This document shows, piece after piece, positions 42,187-53,720 of a DNA stretch of 64,000 nucleotides (position 1 is the stretch's first letter; each line of letters begins with the position of its first letter). The DNA is from Ixodes scapularis (taxonomy: Eukaryota; Arthropoda; Arachnida; Ixodida; Ixodidae). The notes below the pieces were generated by a model that was not told where the DNA came from, searched no databases, and saw only the letters and a program-made list of their open reading frames with translations. Made by a program: the position numbers and the translations under genes. The stretch covers positions 108,614,831 to 108,678,830 of the forward strand of contig NW_024609846.1 in NCBI RefSeq assembly GCF_016920785.2. Reading direction: 5' to 3'.

Positions 42187-42916
42187 AGGAAGTTTTAGAA
42201 TAACGTACGCAATTTTAGCGCACGCTAGCGCTAAATTTAGCGCTTGTATTAGCGCACGCGACACAAGAGAGTTTTAGAATAGCGTTTCTCCGCCGCGACG
42301 CAAAAGCCCAAGCAGCTCGCGCTTGAAACGCCACCAAGATACAGTCGCAATTTTTATTTCACACATGAAATTCTGTAACTTCAGAAAAAAAAAAGTTTTT
42401 GGCTTCAGAGTACTATATTAGAATTGTTTAAACATGAGAATGCGACGCGAGTGGTTGACAAGTCGTGTCCGCTTGCGTCGCCTCAGCAAGAGAGGTCTCG
42501 CGTTCTCACTTTTGCACATCGTACCTTCGCCGAGAAATGTTCGCGCGTCGCAAGCATCACGTTGCCAGGGGTCGTTGCCAAACAACCTACAATGTCGTCC
42601 CCCATTGAAAATCGCAGTCGCAAGGATGCCGCCGACGTCGCACTTACGACGCCGCCAAAGCAGCCGCCAACATAATCCTGGAAGCCGCCATTGTTCTAAC
42701 TGTGCTCGTCTTGGCTTTAGCAAACTTCTCATCACGAATCCCCCTTGGAGAAGCGCAAAGACTCTTTGCGTACGCACGCTATTTTCGAGAAATAGCGCAC
42801 GCTAATATTGCGCACGCAAAGCGCAAAACCTGCTTTGCGTTCGGAGCATGCGCAGTGGCGACGACGCTATTCTTTGCGTACGCAAAGCTTTAGCGTGCGC
42901 TATTTTAAAACTTCCT
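42187..42916. mobile_element. 730-bp MITE with AGT target duplication
   Basis: AGGAAGTTTTAGAATA at the left pairs with AGGAAGTTTTAAAATA (complement of the right end), flanked by AGT at 42,184-42,186 and 42,917-42,919. Subterminal GCGCACGCTA and TGCGTACGCA motifs recur on both sides. A 3-bp target and no transposase would fit a PIF/Harbinger-type MITE. A 123-codon frame inside shows no domain. Confidence 0.7.
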
Positions 42917-42919
42917 AGT

Positions 42920-44806
42920 GTCTCAGCTGATAATGGGTAAACGAAACACTGTAAAGGCTGCGACGCGCTAGCGTCTTGAGTCGAGGTTTGAGTTTTGTTC
43001 AGCTCGTACGCTGACTTTGAGAGCGTTTTCTTTCCCACCGTCTCAGCTGAGACGCTGTTTCTAGCAAGACGGCCCAGGCGTTTACTATTGGCTTCTTCGT
43101 CCGACTTGTTCGTCCGACTTAGAGCTCGATCAATCTAGATTAAACTATTGATAGTGATTAAAAATATATTCAAATAGTACGAAGGTCATTTCATAAATTG
43201 CTTAGCTCTACTCTTGCAACATGATGGCTTCCCTTAACATTTCATTTAGCTTCAAGAAGTCTTAAGAACTACAATCTCGCCATTTAAGGACACACCAATA
43301 TTTGTACGTTAATTTTAAAAAAAAGTTTTACTACTAAATTAACAGTTCAATAAATACACGTTTTACATAAGAACATGACAGTTGAACAGAACTTGAAGCT
43401 TGAATCAATCAAGAATTTAAAATAAACAACCCACATAAAATAGCTTGTCGTGTAAAGACAATTACTGGCAATTACACTCGCAGAGCGCGGCGACATAACT
43501 GACACTCCACTCGCACCCAACAAGCCGAACCTTGGCAAATAAGTACTACTCGACGCTCTGCAGTATTTGGCTTTGGACATACCGAGAGGACTTTTTACTA
43601 CAACACACATCTACAGCCAAGACGACAGCCATATTTTAACAAGAAAAACGAAATAAAAGTGACTTCGAAAAAAAATAACCAATCAGAACGTTTTTCGCGG
43701 TCTATCAGAATAAAAAGAACTCAAAATAGCACTGCCCAGGGCCTTTCGGGCCGACCGCTGTAGATTGCAGGTTGAACTCGTCGGAGATTCCTGGCACAGA
43801 GTTCGACACGGTTCAAACTCATCGGATAGTGACAAAACGTACATTGCGTAGCAAGAATACCTATCCCCATGGTCAGGAGGAACTCTCCTTTCCACTCACA
43901 TGGAAGAGAAGGCGGTCCGTCATGTCTTCGGTCCGTCGAAGCTAGTGGTCACATGTATGCCCACAACAAAGGAAGATCACGGGTGTGTAGGCGCTGCCGA
44001 AAGAATATCCATGGTCCTGGATATCCGCATGTCGAAGGTCGCAATTGGCACTAAGACAAAATGCGTTGCTGATGATCGGAACCTTAGAACCACCGTTCTT
44101 ACCGGTTCCAGTATAGGTTAGCGTGGATGGCGGAGATGCCGAGCCGCTTCGCCCGATAAAAAAAACAGTCTGCTAAGCAATCAAATGCACCCAGACAACT
44201 AAGAAACGGAAAACACGGTGTCCTGATATACGCATGATTATCCTGCCGTTCTTGTTCTTTGGAGAAAGGAGCTATTTCTGCCACAAAAACCAAACAAATA
44301 ATAACACGCATAAATTGCGAAGCGCATCTGCTTTCTTGCAGTTCGCAGATGCGCGTGTTCGAAATTGAGGAGACCGTCCCCACCGTCTTCCAGTCGCTAC
44401 CTTATCGTGTGGCCTTGGTGCACGCGATCCCACTTTCTGTGTGCGTGTGTTTCGCGGGCTGGACTCCATTACCCCTAATCGCATGTATTTTTTTAATCAC
44501 GTGATCACGCTCTCTCCCGTAACCACGCGCAGTCAGCGGTGCAGGTGATGACTGGTCCGGCCGAGGCGAAGCTCACCCGGCACTGTCAGCTTAGGAATGC
44601 GCGGTGTCCTCCTCCCTCAAGGACGCCGAGTTCTCTTCGCTCACAAAGGAGAGATTTAGAGGGACAAGTGGCGGCGTGGGGAAAACGGGAGGGGAACTGT
44701 TCCCTTATCACTCTCTCTCGCCCTTTCCGAAGCCGTTCCGAGGCCGTCGGCGCCCAGCCTCCCTTGCACACTTCTCTCTCTCGAATTCTTTCATTTGTCT
44801 CTGCTG
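42920..44806. other. No supported gene
   Basis: Mixed DNA. Short frames near 43.35-43.61, 43.9-44.1 and 44.54-44.86 kb lack recognisable domains. Confidence 0.45.
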
Positions 44807-44810
44807 ATAT

Positions 44811-45129
44811 TGCCGCGCGCGCAGCTGGCCAAGTAGGCAGTGCGCGCGTGGCCTAACGGCCTAACGGGCCTAATGGTCGAGTTCAGAATGTCCTACACGC
44901 CGAACCTTCTACGCCGATTATTTCAGAAGCCCACACGTGTACATTAGTGGCTCCGCTTGGCAATCCTAGTTCAGTTTCGCACTAGCGTTCGACTCTGCTG
45001 CTACGCCGACTTCGACGCCCACGACGATCTGTTATTATCTTTGTACCCGTTTATTTTTGGCAAAAGTTCGCAACATTAAACGTTTATTTCTTTCTGTATT
45101 TATTGTTCTTTTGGACACCACCCGTGACA
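44811..45129 (+). repeat. 5' LTR of Gypsy copy 2 (internally deleted)
   Basis: 319 bp. Relative to the 3' LTR about 105 bp are lost after GGCCTAACGG, removing box B and the region up to TCAGAATG. CCTAACGG is also locally repeated here (GGCCTAACGGCCTAACGGGCC). The deletion must post-date insertion or differ by template, because the two LTRs should start identical. Confidence 0.85.
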
Positions 45130-45154
45130 TTTTGGTGGAAGTGCGGGGTACCGC

Positions 45155-46536
45155 ATGCCCGTGCAACGTTCCCCTCCAAGGGCCCGCAGTGCAAGTACAA
45201 TCCCGATCCCCCGAGGACCCAACGAAGAGAGGACCGAGACCCGATGAAGTCGCCGCAACCTCGGCCTACCCCCGGAACTTGGACCACTTGAGGACAGGAC
45301 AAAGAAGGGGTCGAAGCCGACGATGAGCACCACGTCGCAGCCAGACGGACCGTCACCGACGTCCATTTTCTACGTGCAGGCCCCACCAAGGACGCCGTCG
45401 AATTTCAGTGGCAATTTTCATGAAGATGTGGACGACTGGTTGGGTCAGTACGAACGCGTTGCACGGTTCAACGGATGGGGTCCTGAGCAGAGCCTGCAAA
45501 ATGTCTACTTCGCTCTGGAAGGCACTGCAAGCACCTGGTTCGAGAACCACGAAGCGTCATTTTCGTCGTGGCAAGACTTCCAGGCGGAGCTTCGACGTAC
45601 TTTTGCCAGCCATCAGCGACGTCAGCGGGCCGAAGAACTTCTCCAAGCAAGAAGCCAAGAGCCAAACGAGAGCGTCACAAGTTTCGTCGAGGACGTTCTC
45701 CGCCTCATGAACCGCGCCGACCCAAACGCTCCTGACGAAAAGAAGCTGTGGTTCCTGATGCGAGGGGCGAAAGAGACCATCTTCGGAAGCCTGTGCGGAA
45801 CCCGCCTATCACCGTCCAAGACTTCAATACGGAGGCAACAAACATCAAACGTGCCCTTCAAGCACGGGCCTCCCATTACCAGCGAATTCCCGGCGTCGTG
45901 GCCCTCTCGACTTCCAACTGCAACAGCCCGGACCTCCGCGAAATTATCCGGGACGTCGTGCGGGAGGAAGTCAGGAAGCTGCTACCTCCTGCCACAAACC
46001 CGGCTACGCCCTCAGTCGCCGAGATTGTCCGGGAAGAACTTCAGCAGGCGCTGCGGCCCAAAGTTCTCGCCAGCGCCGCTCCTGAACCACCGAAGCTGAG
46101 CTACGCCGCAGCTACCCGACGACCACCGCCCCCTGCTCACCCGTATACGGTGCCTCCTCGACGTGAACCTCTAACCCCGCAGTATTCCCGACGCCAGGAA
46201 GATCGGGCGTACGCCTGTCCAGAACGAGCTGCGCCACGAAAGACCGATGTGTGGAGGACGGCCGATCGACGCCCGTTGTGTTACCACTGCGGTGAAGCCG
46301 GCCACATTTACCGTCGATGCCCCCACCGACAACTGGGGCTGCGCGGGTTCCACCCGAACGACCCGCGCCCAAGGTACGACGAACGCCCTCGTGACATCGA
46401 GGAGTACCTTCGACGTTCGCCATCTTCAACGCCGCTCCGCCATGAGTCCCGCTCACCGTCGCCCAGACGTTCAGCGTCTCCTGCGCCAAGACCCCGCCGA
46501 GAGAGCCTGTCGCCCTTGAGTCGCCAGGAAAACTAA
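45155..46536 (+). pseudogene. Gypsy gag, copy 2 (broken)
   Basis: The ATG lies in the same context as copy 1. A TGA at 45,245-45,247 replaces a TTA codon of copy 1. The frame then stays open until a 1-nt deletion near 45,796, after which the rest lies in the next frame. The gag core (DDWLGQYERVARFNGW; YFALEGTASTWFENH) and zinc knuckle CYHCGEAGHIYRRC are present. At the end GAA AAC TAA replaces the GGA AAC TAG of copy 1, losing the consensus slippery heptamer. Confidence 0.88.
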
Positions 46537-46639
46537 GTGCGGAACGCCTGGAGGTGGGGTTGCCGAAGACGACCGTAGTAAAGAGCCTTCAAGAACGACG
46601 GAGCGCTCCCACTCTCTCGACGCTACGGATCACGACGAC

Positions 46640-48780
46640 GTCCCTGCATCGGTGTCCAACAACCTAAACGTTATAATCGACGGCCACGACGTATCAGCTC
46701 TTGTGGACACCGGAGCAGACTACTCAGTCTTGAGTGGGAGGCTCTCTCGTCGCCTGCGAAAAGTGACAACGCCGCGGGAAGGCCCTCAAATACGAACCGC
46801 CGGTGGGCACCTCATCACACCAGTCGGGCGATGTACTGCTCGCTTCGAGATCCACGGTGAGATGTGCCCTGTGAAGTTCGTCGTTCTGCAGGACTGTTCG
46901 AGGGACGTTATCCTCGGAATGGACTTCCTCTGCGAGTATGGCGCCGTTATCGACCTCAGAGCAAACCGGCTAACTCTGCGAAAACCTGTTTCACCACCGA
47001 GGAACCGAAAGCGACGTCATCCGCGGTCCGAGTCCTCGCAAATCACGTAAACTTACCGCAGCGGTCGAGAGTTTTCGTACCTGTCGGGATCATTGAAGCT
47101 TTATGCAGCGAAGTTTTGCTGGAGGGGAGCCTCCAGTTGCTTCTGGGAAGAGGAATAGGCGTCGCAAGAGGTGTAGCTGAACTTCAGGGTGGCCGCACTG
47201 CGGTCCTCATGACGAACTTCCGAAACGAAGCGCAACACTTCACGAAAGGGGCAGCCGTTGGCCGCGACGAGGAACTCCGAAACTCCGCGGAAATGGCCGC
47301 CATTGCTGACGAATCCTCGCCCCCTCAACAAGACAGTACGTCGCCAGCTAAGCTTCCGGGCCCGAAACGACGTCAGCTGATTAACCTCCTCGCCGAACAC
47401 CGCGACTGCTTTGCGACGTCGTCGAAGGTGCGCCAAACCGCCGTTGCGAAGCACCGCATCTTTACCGAGGACGACGCGCGCCCTGTGCACCGATTTCCAT
47501 ACAGAGTGTCCGTCAAAGAAAGGCAGGTGATTCAGGAGTAAGTTCAAGAGATGCTGAACAACGACATAATTCAACCCTCAAGCAGTCCTTGGGCCTCCCC
47601 AGTCGTTCTGGTTAAGAAGAAAGACGGGACGCTTAGGTTCTGCGTGGACTACCGGCAGCTGTACGCAGTGACGAAGAAAGACGTCTATCCACTCCCCCGC
47701 ACCGACGACACGCGAGACCGGCTGCGCCATTCTCCATACTTCTCATCGATGGACCTGGAGAGCCGCTACTGGCAGATCGAAGTCGACGAACGGGACCGAG
47801 AGAAGACAGCCTTCGTCACACCGGATGGGCTGTACGAGTTTAAGGTGATGCCCTTCGGACTATGCACGGCGTCAGCAACTTTCCAGCGTGTCATGGACAC
47901 CGTACTGGCAGGACAGAAATGGCAGAGCTGTCTCGTCTACCTCGACGACGTCGTAGTGTTTTCTGGCGATTTCGACGAGCACTTCCGACGACTCCGAGCT
48001 GTTCTCCAAGCCATACGGATCGCCGGACTCACCCTCAAGCCGTCAAAGTGTCGGTTCGCCTATGACGAACTGAAGTTCCTAGGTCACGTGGTTAGTAACG
48101 AAGGCATTCGTTTAGACCCAGAGAAGACTCGCGCCGTCGCAGCATTTCCAGTGCCATGAGACAAGAAGGCCGTGCGAAGGTTCTCTGGGCTATGTGCCTA
48201 CTATCGGCACTTCGTTCGAAATTTCGCAAGGATTTCCGCACCGCTCACAAACCTCACGAAGGCCGCCGAGAAGTTCGAATGGGCCGAGGAGCAGCCGCAG
48301 GCATTCGACGAGCTGAAGCGACGACTGCAGGCGAGGCGCCTGCAGTCATCGCTTCTTGGACATTTCGACCAGGAAGCGGAAACTGAGATTCACACGGACG
48401 CAAGTAACGCAGGACTGGTCGCGGTACTGGATCAAGTACAAAAAGGCACCGAGCGAGTCATCGCCTACGCAAGTCGGACATTGTCCAAGGCGGAGCGAAA
48501 TTACTCCACGACTGAAAAAGAATGCCTTGCGGTCGTCTGGGTGATCATGAAGTTTCGTCCGTACTTATACAGAAGCCCGTTCCGCGTAGTCACGGACCAC
48601 CATTCGCTCTGCTGGCTTGCGAACATCAAGGACCCGTCAGGACGCCTTGCGCGATGGAGTCTCCGACTACAAGAGTTCGACATGACCGTACCCTACAAGT
48701 CAGGCCGCAAGCACAGCGACGCCGGCTGCCTGTCCAGAGCTCCCGTCGAGACACCTTCCGGCAGCAGCGACGACGATGAC
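46640..48780 (+). pseudogene. Gypsy pol: protease, RT and RNase H, copy 2 (broken)
   Basis: Protease VDTGADYSVLSG is near 46,700. A 1-nt deletion near 47,000 shifts frame; a TAA at 47,539-47,541 replaces a CAA; RT carries YLDD near 47,940; and a TGA at 48,157-48,159 replaces AGA. RNase H (TDASNAGLVAVL) contains a 12-nt fold-back insertion at 48,319-48,351. A 2-nt loss near 48,780 precedes integrase. It cannot make active enzyme. Confidence 0.88.
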
Positions 48781-50074
48781 GAAGTGTCTCCTGGGCGCAG
48801 TGAACACCGACGACATGGCCCGACGTCAACGAGACGATCCTGAGCTGCGCGCACTAATAGAGCACCTGGAAGGGCGTGGGAGTGCCGTACCACGTGTTTT
48901 TACACAAGCCCTGCCATCCTTCGCCGTTAGACAAGGAGTTCTCTACAAAGAGAACTTCGGCAACTACTCAACGTGGCTGCTGGTAATCCCGACCGACCTT
49001 CGAGAGGAGATCTTCCAAGCCTGCCACGACGACCCGCCTTCCGGACACCTTGGTTACAACCGGACACTGGCCCGTATTCGTGAAAGGTATTACTGGCCCA
49101 AGCTCCCCAAAACCGTCCACCTATACACACGGTCATGCCATGAATGCCAGCGACGAATGAAACCTCCAACGAGGCCGGCCGGACTCTTGCAGTCAATTCC
49201 TCCGCCAACGGCACCCTTCCAGCAGATCGGAATGGATCTACTTGGTCCTTTTCCGCCGTCAACGTCGGGATATCGCTGGATCATCGTCGCCACAGATTAT
49301 CTCACGCGGTACGCCGAAACAAAAGCCCTTCCTTCAGAAACTGCTGGGGAAGTTGCCAAGTTTTTCATTGAATCCATCGTCCTCCGGCACGGCGCTCCCG
49401 AAGTCCTGATCTCCGACCGTGGATTTTCGTTCATGGCCCAGCTGACACAAGAAGTCCTTCGTCTCAGCCACACCAGCCACCGTCGCACCACGGTGTTCCA
49501 CCCTCAGACCAACGGGCTGACGGAAAGACTCAACAAGACCATCGCCGACATGATTTCCATGTACGTCGACGTGGAGCACAAGACATGGGACGAGGTGTTG
49601 CCGTACGTCACTTTTGCCTTCAATACGGCCGTGCAAAAAACCACCGGGGTTACACCCTTTCAACTGGTTCATGGTCGCAAAGTGACGACAATGCTGGACG
49701 CAATGTTACCCTACGAACTGGCTGTCAACGGAAGCGACGACGCCCAGGTGGTTGCCCAACGGGCAGAGGAAGTCCGTCAGCTTGCCAGACTCCGGATTCA
49801 AGCCCAACATCGTATCGACACTGGCCGCTACAACCTTCGTCGCCGGGACGTCCACTTCCAGCCCGGAGACAGGGTGTGGGTGTGGACACCGATCCGCCGC
49901 CGTGGTCTCAGCGAGAAACTCCTGAAGCGCTACTTTGGACCCTACAAAGTGCTTCGTCGACTCGGGGATCTGAACTACGAGGTGATGCCCGACGGAACAC
50001 GGACTTCGTCACGCCGCCCTCCACGACCGGAAGTCGTCCACGTCGTGCGACTGAAACCGTACTACGCTCGATAG
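48776..50074 (+). CDS. Gypsy integrase, copy 2 (intact frame)
   Basis: An uninterrupted frame of about 430 codons. The HHCC zinc finger (HLGYNRT; CHECQRRM) is followed by the D,D-35-E core (MDLLGPF; SDRGFS; TERLNK). The C-terminal domain contains YFGPYKVLRRL, the GPY/F motif of Gypsy integrases, and the frame ends at TAG near 50,072. It inserts element DNA into the host. Without the upstream pol frame it would not be translated in the normal way, so intactness may be chance. Confidence 0.85.
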   Translation: MTKCLLGAVNTDDMARRQRDDPELRALIEHLEGRGSAVPRVFTQALPSFAVRQGVLYKENFGNYSTWLLVIPTDLREEIFQACHDDPPSGHLGYNRTLARIRERYYWPKLPKTVHLYTRSCHECQRRMKPPTRPAGLLQSIPPPTAPFQQIGMDLLGPFPPSTSGYRWIIVATDYLTRYAETKALPSETAGEVAKFFIESIVLRHGAPEVLISDRGFSFMAQLTQEVLRLSHTSHRRTTVFHPQTNGLTERLNKTIADMISMYVDVEHKTWDEVLPYVTFAFNTAVQKTTGVTPFQLVHGRKVTTMLDAMLPYELAVNGSDDAQVVAQRAEEVRQLARLRIQAQHRIDTGRYNLRRRDVHFQPGDRVWVWTPIRRRGLSEKLLKRYFGPYKVLRRLGDLNYEVMPDGTRTSSRRPPRPEVVHVVRLKPYYAR

Positions 50075-50171
50075 GATTGTGGACCTTGTGTTTTCCAAAT
50101 GACTCTTTAGTATACCGTTCTTTTTATTTGTTTTGTTTTGTTTTTGGATTGCATCGGGACGATGCACTTCT

Positions 50172-50186
50172 TAAAGGGGGGAGTAA
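50172..50186 (+). promoter_or_regulatory. Polypurine tract of Gypsy copy 2
   Basis: AAAGGGGGGAGTAA directly before the 3' LTR TGCC is the plus-strand primer site. It is absent from copy 1. Confidence 0.8.
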
Positions 50187-50610
50187 TGCCGCCCGCGCAG
50201 GTGACCAAGTAGGCAGTGCGCGCGTGGCCTAACGGTTATCGCACTTGGTTTTTCACGCTGAAAGCCAGGGTTCGATTCCTAGCCGCGGAGGCACATTCTT
50301 GTTGACCCTGTAAATTAATGTTCTGGTAAATTCGAGAACCATGTTGGGGGGCTTGTTTGAGGTCAGAATGTTCTACAGGCCGAACTTTCTACGCCGATTA
50401 TTCCAGAAGCCCACACGTGTACATGGGGCTCCGCTTGGCAATCCTAGTTCAGTTTCGCACCAGCGTTCAACTCTACAGCTACGCCGACTTCGACGCCCGC
50501 GACGCTCTGTTATTATCTTTTGTACCCGTCTATTTTTGGCACAAGTTCGCCACATTAAACGTTTATTTCTTTCTGTGTATTTATTGTTCTTTTGGTCGCC
50601 AGCCGTGACA
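50187..50610 (+). repeat. 3' LTR of Gypsy copy 2
   Basis: 424 bp, TGCC...GACA. Box A TGGCCTAACGG at 50,225-50,235 and box B GGTTCGATTCC at 50,269-50,279 are kept although the anticodon-arm region differs completely from copy 1. The LTR 3' half (TTCTACGCCGATTATTCCAG) is well conserved with copy 1. Confidence 0.9.
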
Positions 50611-50614
50611 ATAT

Positions 50615-51450
50615 TTGCTATCTGGGTTTCCAAAAACACAATGTAGTATAGATTGCTTAGACATGATAACTCTACAGCAAAATGAAGAAAAGGGACTGAA
50701 AGTCACGAAGCTCCGAAATCAGCTGGGAGCCTAATGTCAAAATTATAAAGAGGCAATGATAAATCATATGCGGAAAAAAGGAGCTAGGCTCTAAATCAAG
50801 ACCAACATCCGGCTAGACTAAATCAAGACCAACATTTTCGTCTGCTATCAGTGCCTTGGCGCCATGTAGGGGGCATTAGGGCTCTCATTGTGGCACCGGT
50901 AGTGCCGAAAAGTCATAGAGCCGTGATTGAATAACCACATTTCTGAATAATGTAATGTTTGAGTCGATCGCAACGAAGCTTCACCTGACACGAGGTGCAG
51001 TGCACAAGCCCGTATTTAGGGCACGAAGCTTTTTTGTCGAGATCATACAGTCACCATAATAATCTAATATGTTGACTCTACAACGCTGACATCGTTCTGT
51101 TTGTCTCCAGCTGGCGGTGCTGATGAGCCCATATTGCTGGTGACCCCTTGATATGCACAGTGAAGGAGAAACACTTCGCCATTAATTTCTGTATTTTGTT
51201 ATTGTCTTGTTTACTTTGCAGAAAAGCACCTGAATGGCGCTTTGAAAAAATAACAAAATTGACAAGCGCTCGAGCAATTTCAACTTGTTGAGGTAAAAGG
51301 AACACGCCTAAACCAGTCTGTTCCAACATGCTTCCACTTTTTATGCCAATGATATTGTCAGACTAACACACACTGACCATTATATGGCACTGTGCTCTTG
51401 AAATGACGATGAGCCAACGGTACCGAAAACACAACAGCAACCATTATAAG
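50615..51450. other. No supported gene
   Basis: AT-rich, no domain. Confidence 0.45.
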
Positions 51451-51459
51451 CTCGTGTTT

Positions 51460-52060
51460 ATCCAACATTGGCAAGCCAATGCTACAGACTACCCAACAGC
51501 GTTCATTTTATGCCAGTCCCCATCAAATATTGGAATGCCAAAGGCACGGACGGGCCAACGTTCACCATTTTATTCTAGTGTTCATCCAATGTTAGCTAGC
51601 CAAGGGTACTCAAAGTCCAACGTTGTCCGGTTTGCGCCAGTATTCATTCAATATTCGCAAGCCAATGGAACTGACAGGTCAAGATTCCCCATCTTCTACC
51701 AGTGTTCATCCAATATTCGCAAGCTAATGGAACTGACAGGCCAACATTGTCCATTTTATGCCTGTGTTCATCCAATATTCGCAAGCCAATGAAACTGTCA
51801 GGCCAAGATTGCCCATTTTATACCAGTGTTCATCTAATATTCGCTAACCAATGGAACTGACAGGCCAATATTGTCCATTCTATGGCAGTGTTCATCCAAT
51901 ATTCGCAAGCCAATGGAACTGTCAGGCCAAGAGTGCCCATGCTTTGCCAGTGTTCCAGCAATATTCGCAAGCGAATGGAACTGACAGGCCAAGATTGCCC
52001 ATTTTATGCCAATGTCCTTCCGATATAGGTTGGTCATTGGAGCAGCTGAGCCATCACTGA
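51460..52060. repeat. 62-bp satellite with CCAATATTCGCAAGCCAATGG
   Basis: GCCAATGGAACTG recurs about every 62 bp (51,661; 51,723; 51,785; 51,847; 51,909; 51,971), preceded by CCAGTGTTCATCCAATATTC. About nine units, the outer ones decayed. It contains CCAAT/ATTGG dyads and is open in several frames. Confidence 0.88.
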
Positions 52061-52064
52061 AGAT

Positions 52065-53320
52065 TCTATATAATGGCAAAGACAACTTTGGGAGCAGATT
52101 GGCTAAAGTGGACCATCATTGGACCCTTTTTTGCCAATGCTCTTCCAATATTGGCCCAACACCTTGTGCTGCCTTGGTTCTTACCTGAATAGGTGATTAT
52201 TGAAACGTGCGCAAACAAGATGTTAAGATCACCAGAACAAGCGCACCAGCCTCTGCAGCAAAACAAAAACAACAAATAACGAGAAAATTGACCGTGCAAA
52301 CACTTCCTAAAGTTTGCAGAAAAGATGCGGTCATTACCCCAGACGAAAAGAAAAGGAAATGGGGGACAGTCGTGGAGAACTTCGATTCAAACAGAGTTAG
52401 CAGACAATACAAAGACAAAAATCACCCAGCGAAGAACTTCAACGACGACGATCGCGCGTGGTGTAGGTAGGAGCATTGAAAATGAACCGGTGGTGGTCGC
52501 CGTCGGTGTTGATTCCACGACAAACCAAGCAAAAGCAACACAACAAAACTACTGAAAATAAAACCTTCACTTTTTTTTTTGTTGCACGTTACACCTTTAT
52601 TTGCTTTCGCGGCGTTGGTAGGGACAAAAAAAGCAGAGGAAATTAATAACGTATTCCAGCTTACGCCGCCCTTTAAGTCGCACGCTGCAATCTGCTAGGT
52701 GCAAGCAGTGTGTGATCTTTTTTGCTTTCGCATTTCTTTTTTCCGTGACTTTGGCAGGTTATTTGTTTGCTCGCTCTACAAAGCAGTTCAAAAGTATGTT
52801 CAAGTACTTGTTGACGTACGTGTCCAGGCAATCCTTGCACACTGTGAATTTGTTTCGAGTGTCGATTAGCATCCTCAACTACGCCTTCAGCTGCAGTCTT
52901 GTTTAGTGCAATATATGAGTGAAATGTGTGTCGAAGGCACAGCTGATGTTACCGGCTAGGTGACGACCTAAGTTTGTAAGGTGGTGTCATTTTCGCATGC
53001 GAGTATTTTTTATTTCACCAACAGAATGTGTTTCGAGGTATTCCATGTTTCTGATTGCAGCTGGACTTAGCAAGCATGATAACATGCAGATTTGACTGGC
53101 TGCCCACCCGGCCACATTGGACTGAGTTGTCAGTTGTGCATCTGCTCTATCATCCCATAAGTTTTCCTCCATCTTCGTGGAGCTGTCATAATCGTCTGTT
53201 GAGGCGTCAGTGTCGATATTGAAGCCAGACTTCGATAGCTATAATTGGAAGTAACTTAAGTACTCACGTTTGTTCAGTCTTCGGGAAGTGGAACCCATAC
53301 AAAAATTTTATATTGTAGTC
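52065..53320. other. No supported gene
   Basis: Lysine/threonine-rich open frames at 52,207-52,555 are not recognised. The rest is unremarkable. Confidence 0.4.
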
Positions 53321-53329
53321 TAGAAAATT

Positions 53330-53720
53330 ATATGGCAGCCTATCACCCCCTATGGGCCTCTATGATCGGCCATAGATATCCATAAATACAGCTACAGCCA
53401 TCTATAGAAAAATCTATGGCACTGTATCTAAAGACTGGGAAGCATTATATTTTTTTACCCACCTATAGGAAATTCTATGGCCACAAGTCCAAAGACAGCG
53501 ATCCAATAAATTGTTTTTACCCGCTTATAGAAAATTTCATGGCCCTGAGTCTAAAGATTGGGAACCAATGCAATTTATTTACCCGCCTATAGAAAATTAT
53601 ATGGCCCGTGTCTAAAGACTGGGAACCAATAAACTATCTTTACCCGTCTATACAAAAACGTATGGCCCCGAGTATAAAGACTATGAACCAATAAAAAAAT
53701 TTTACACGCTATATAAAATC
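53330..53720. repeat. 61-bp satellite with CTATAG...TATGGCC
   Basis: CTATAGAAAAT-x-TATGGCC plus GTCTAAAGACTGGGAACC and AATAAA recurs near 53,401, 53,463, 53,524, 53,586 and 53,647, a period of 61-62 bp. The AATAAA copies are part of the repeat, not polyadenylation signals. Decayed units recur at about 54,430-54,550 and 56,040-56,200. Confidence 0.85.

Larger units (their letters stand above)
44811..50610 (+). mobile_element. Gypsy/Ty3 LTR retrotransposon, copy 2 (older)
   Basis: Same family as the 16.8-kb element but diverged. The 5' LTR is shortened (319 bp), the 3' LTR is 424 bp, and ATAT borders both ends (44,807-44,810 and 50,611-50,614). The internal region keeps the full pol end and polypurine tract. 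Gag and pol are broken by two in-frame stops in pol, one in gag, and at least three frameshifts. It is a useful reference for what copy 1 lost. Confidence 0.92.

Noticed and set aside
42434..42805. 123-codon open frame between the MITE ends as a transposase
   Set aside because: No catalytic motif and an overlapping open frame on the other strand.
53401..53720. Series of AATAAA polyadenylation signals
   Set aside because: They occur once per 61-bp satellite unit and are part of the repeat.
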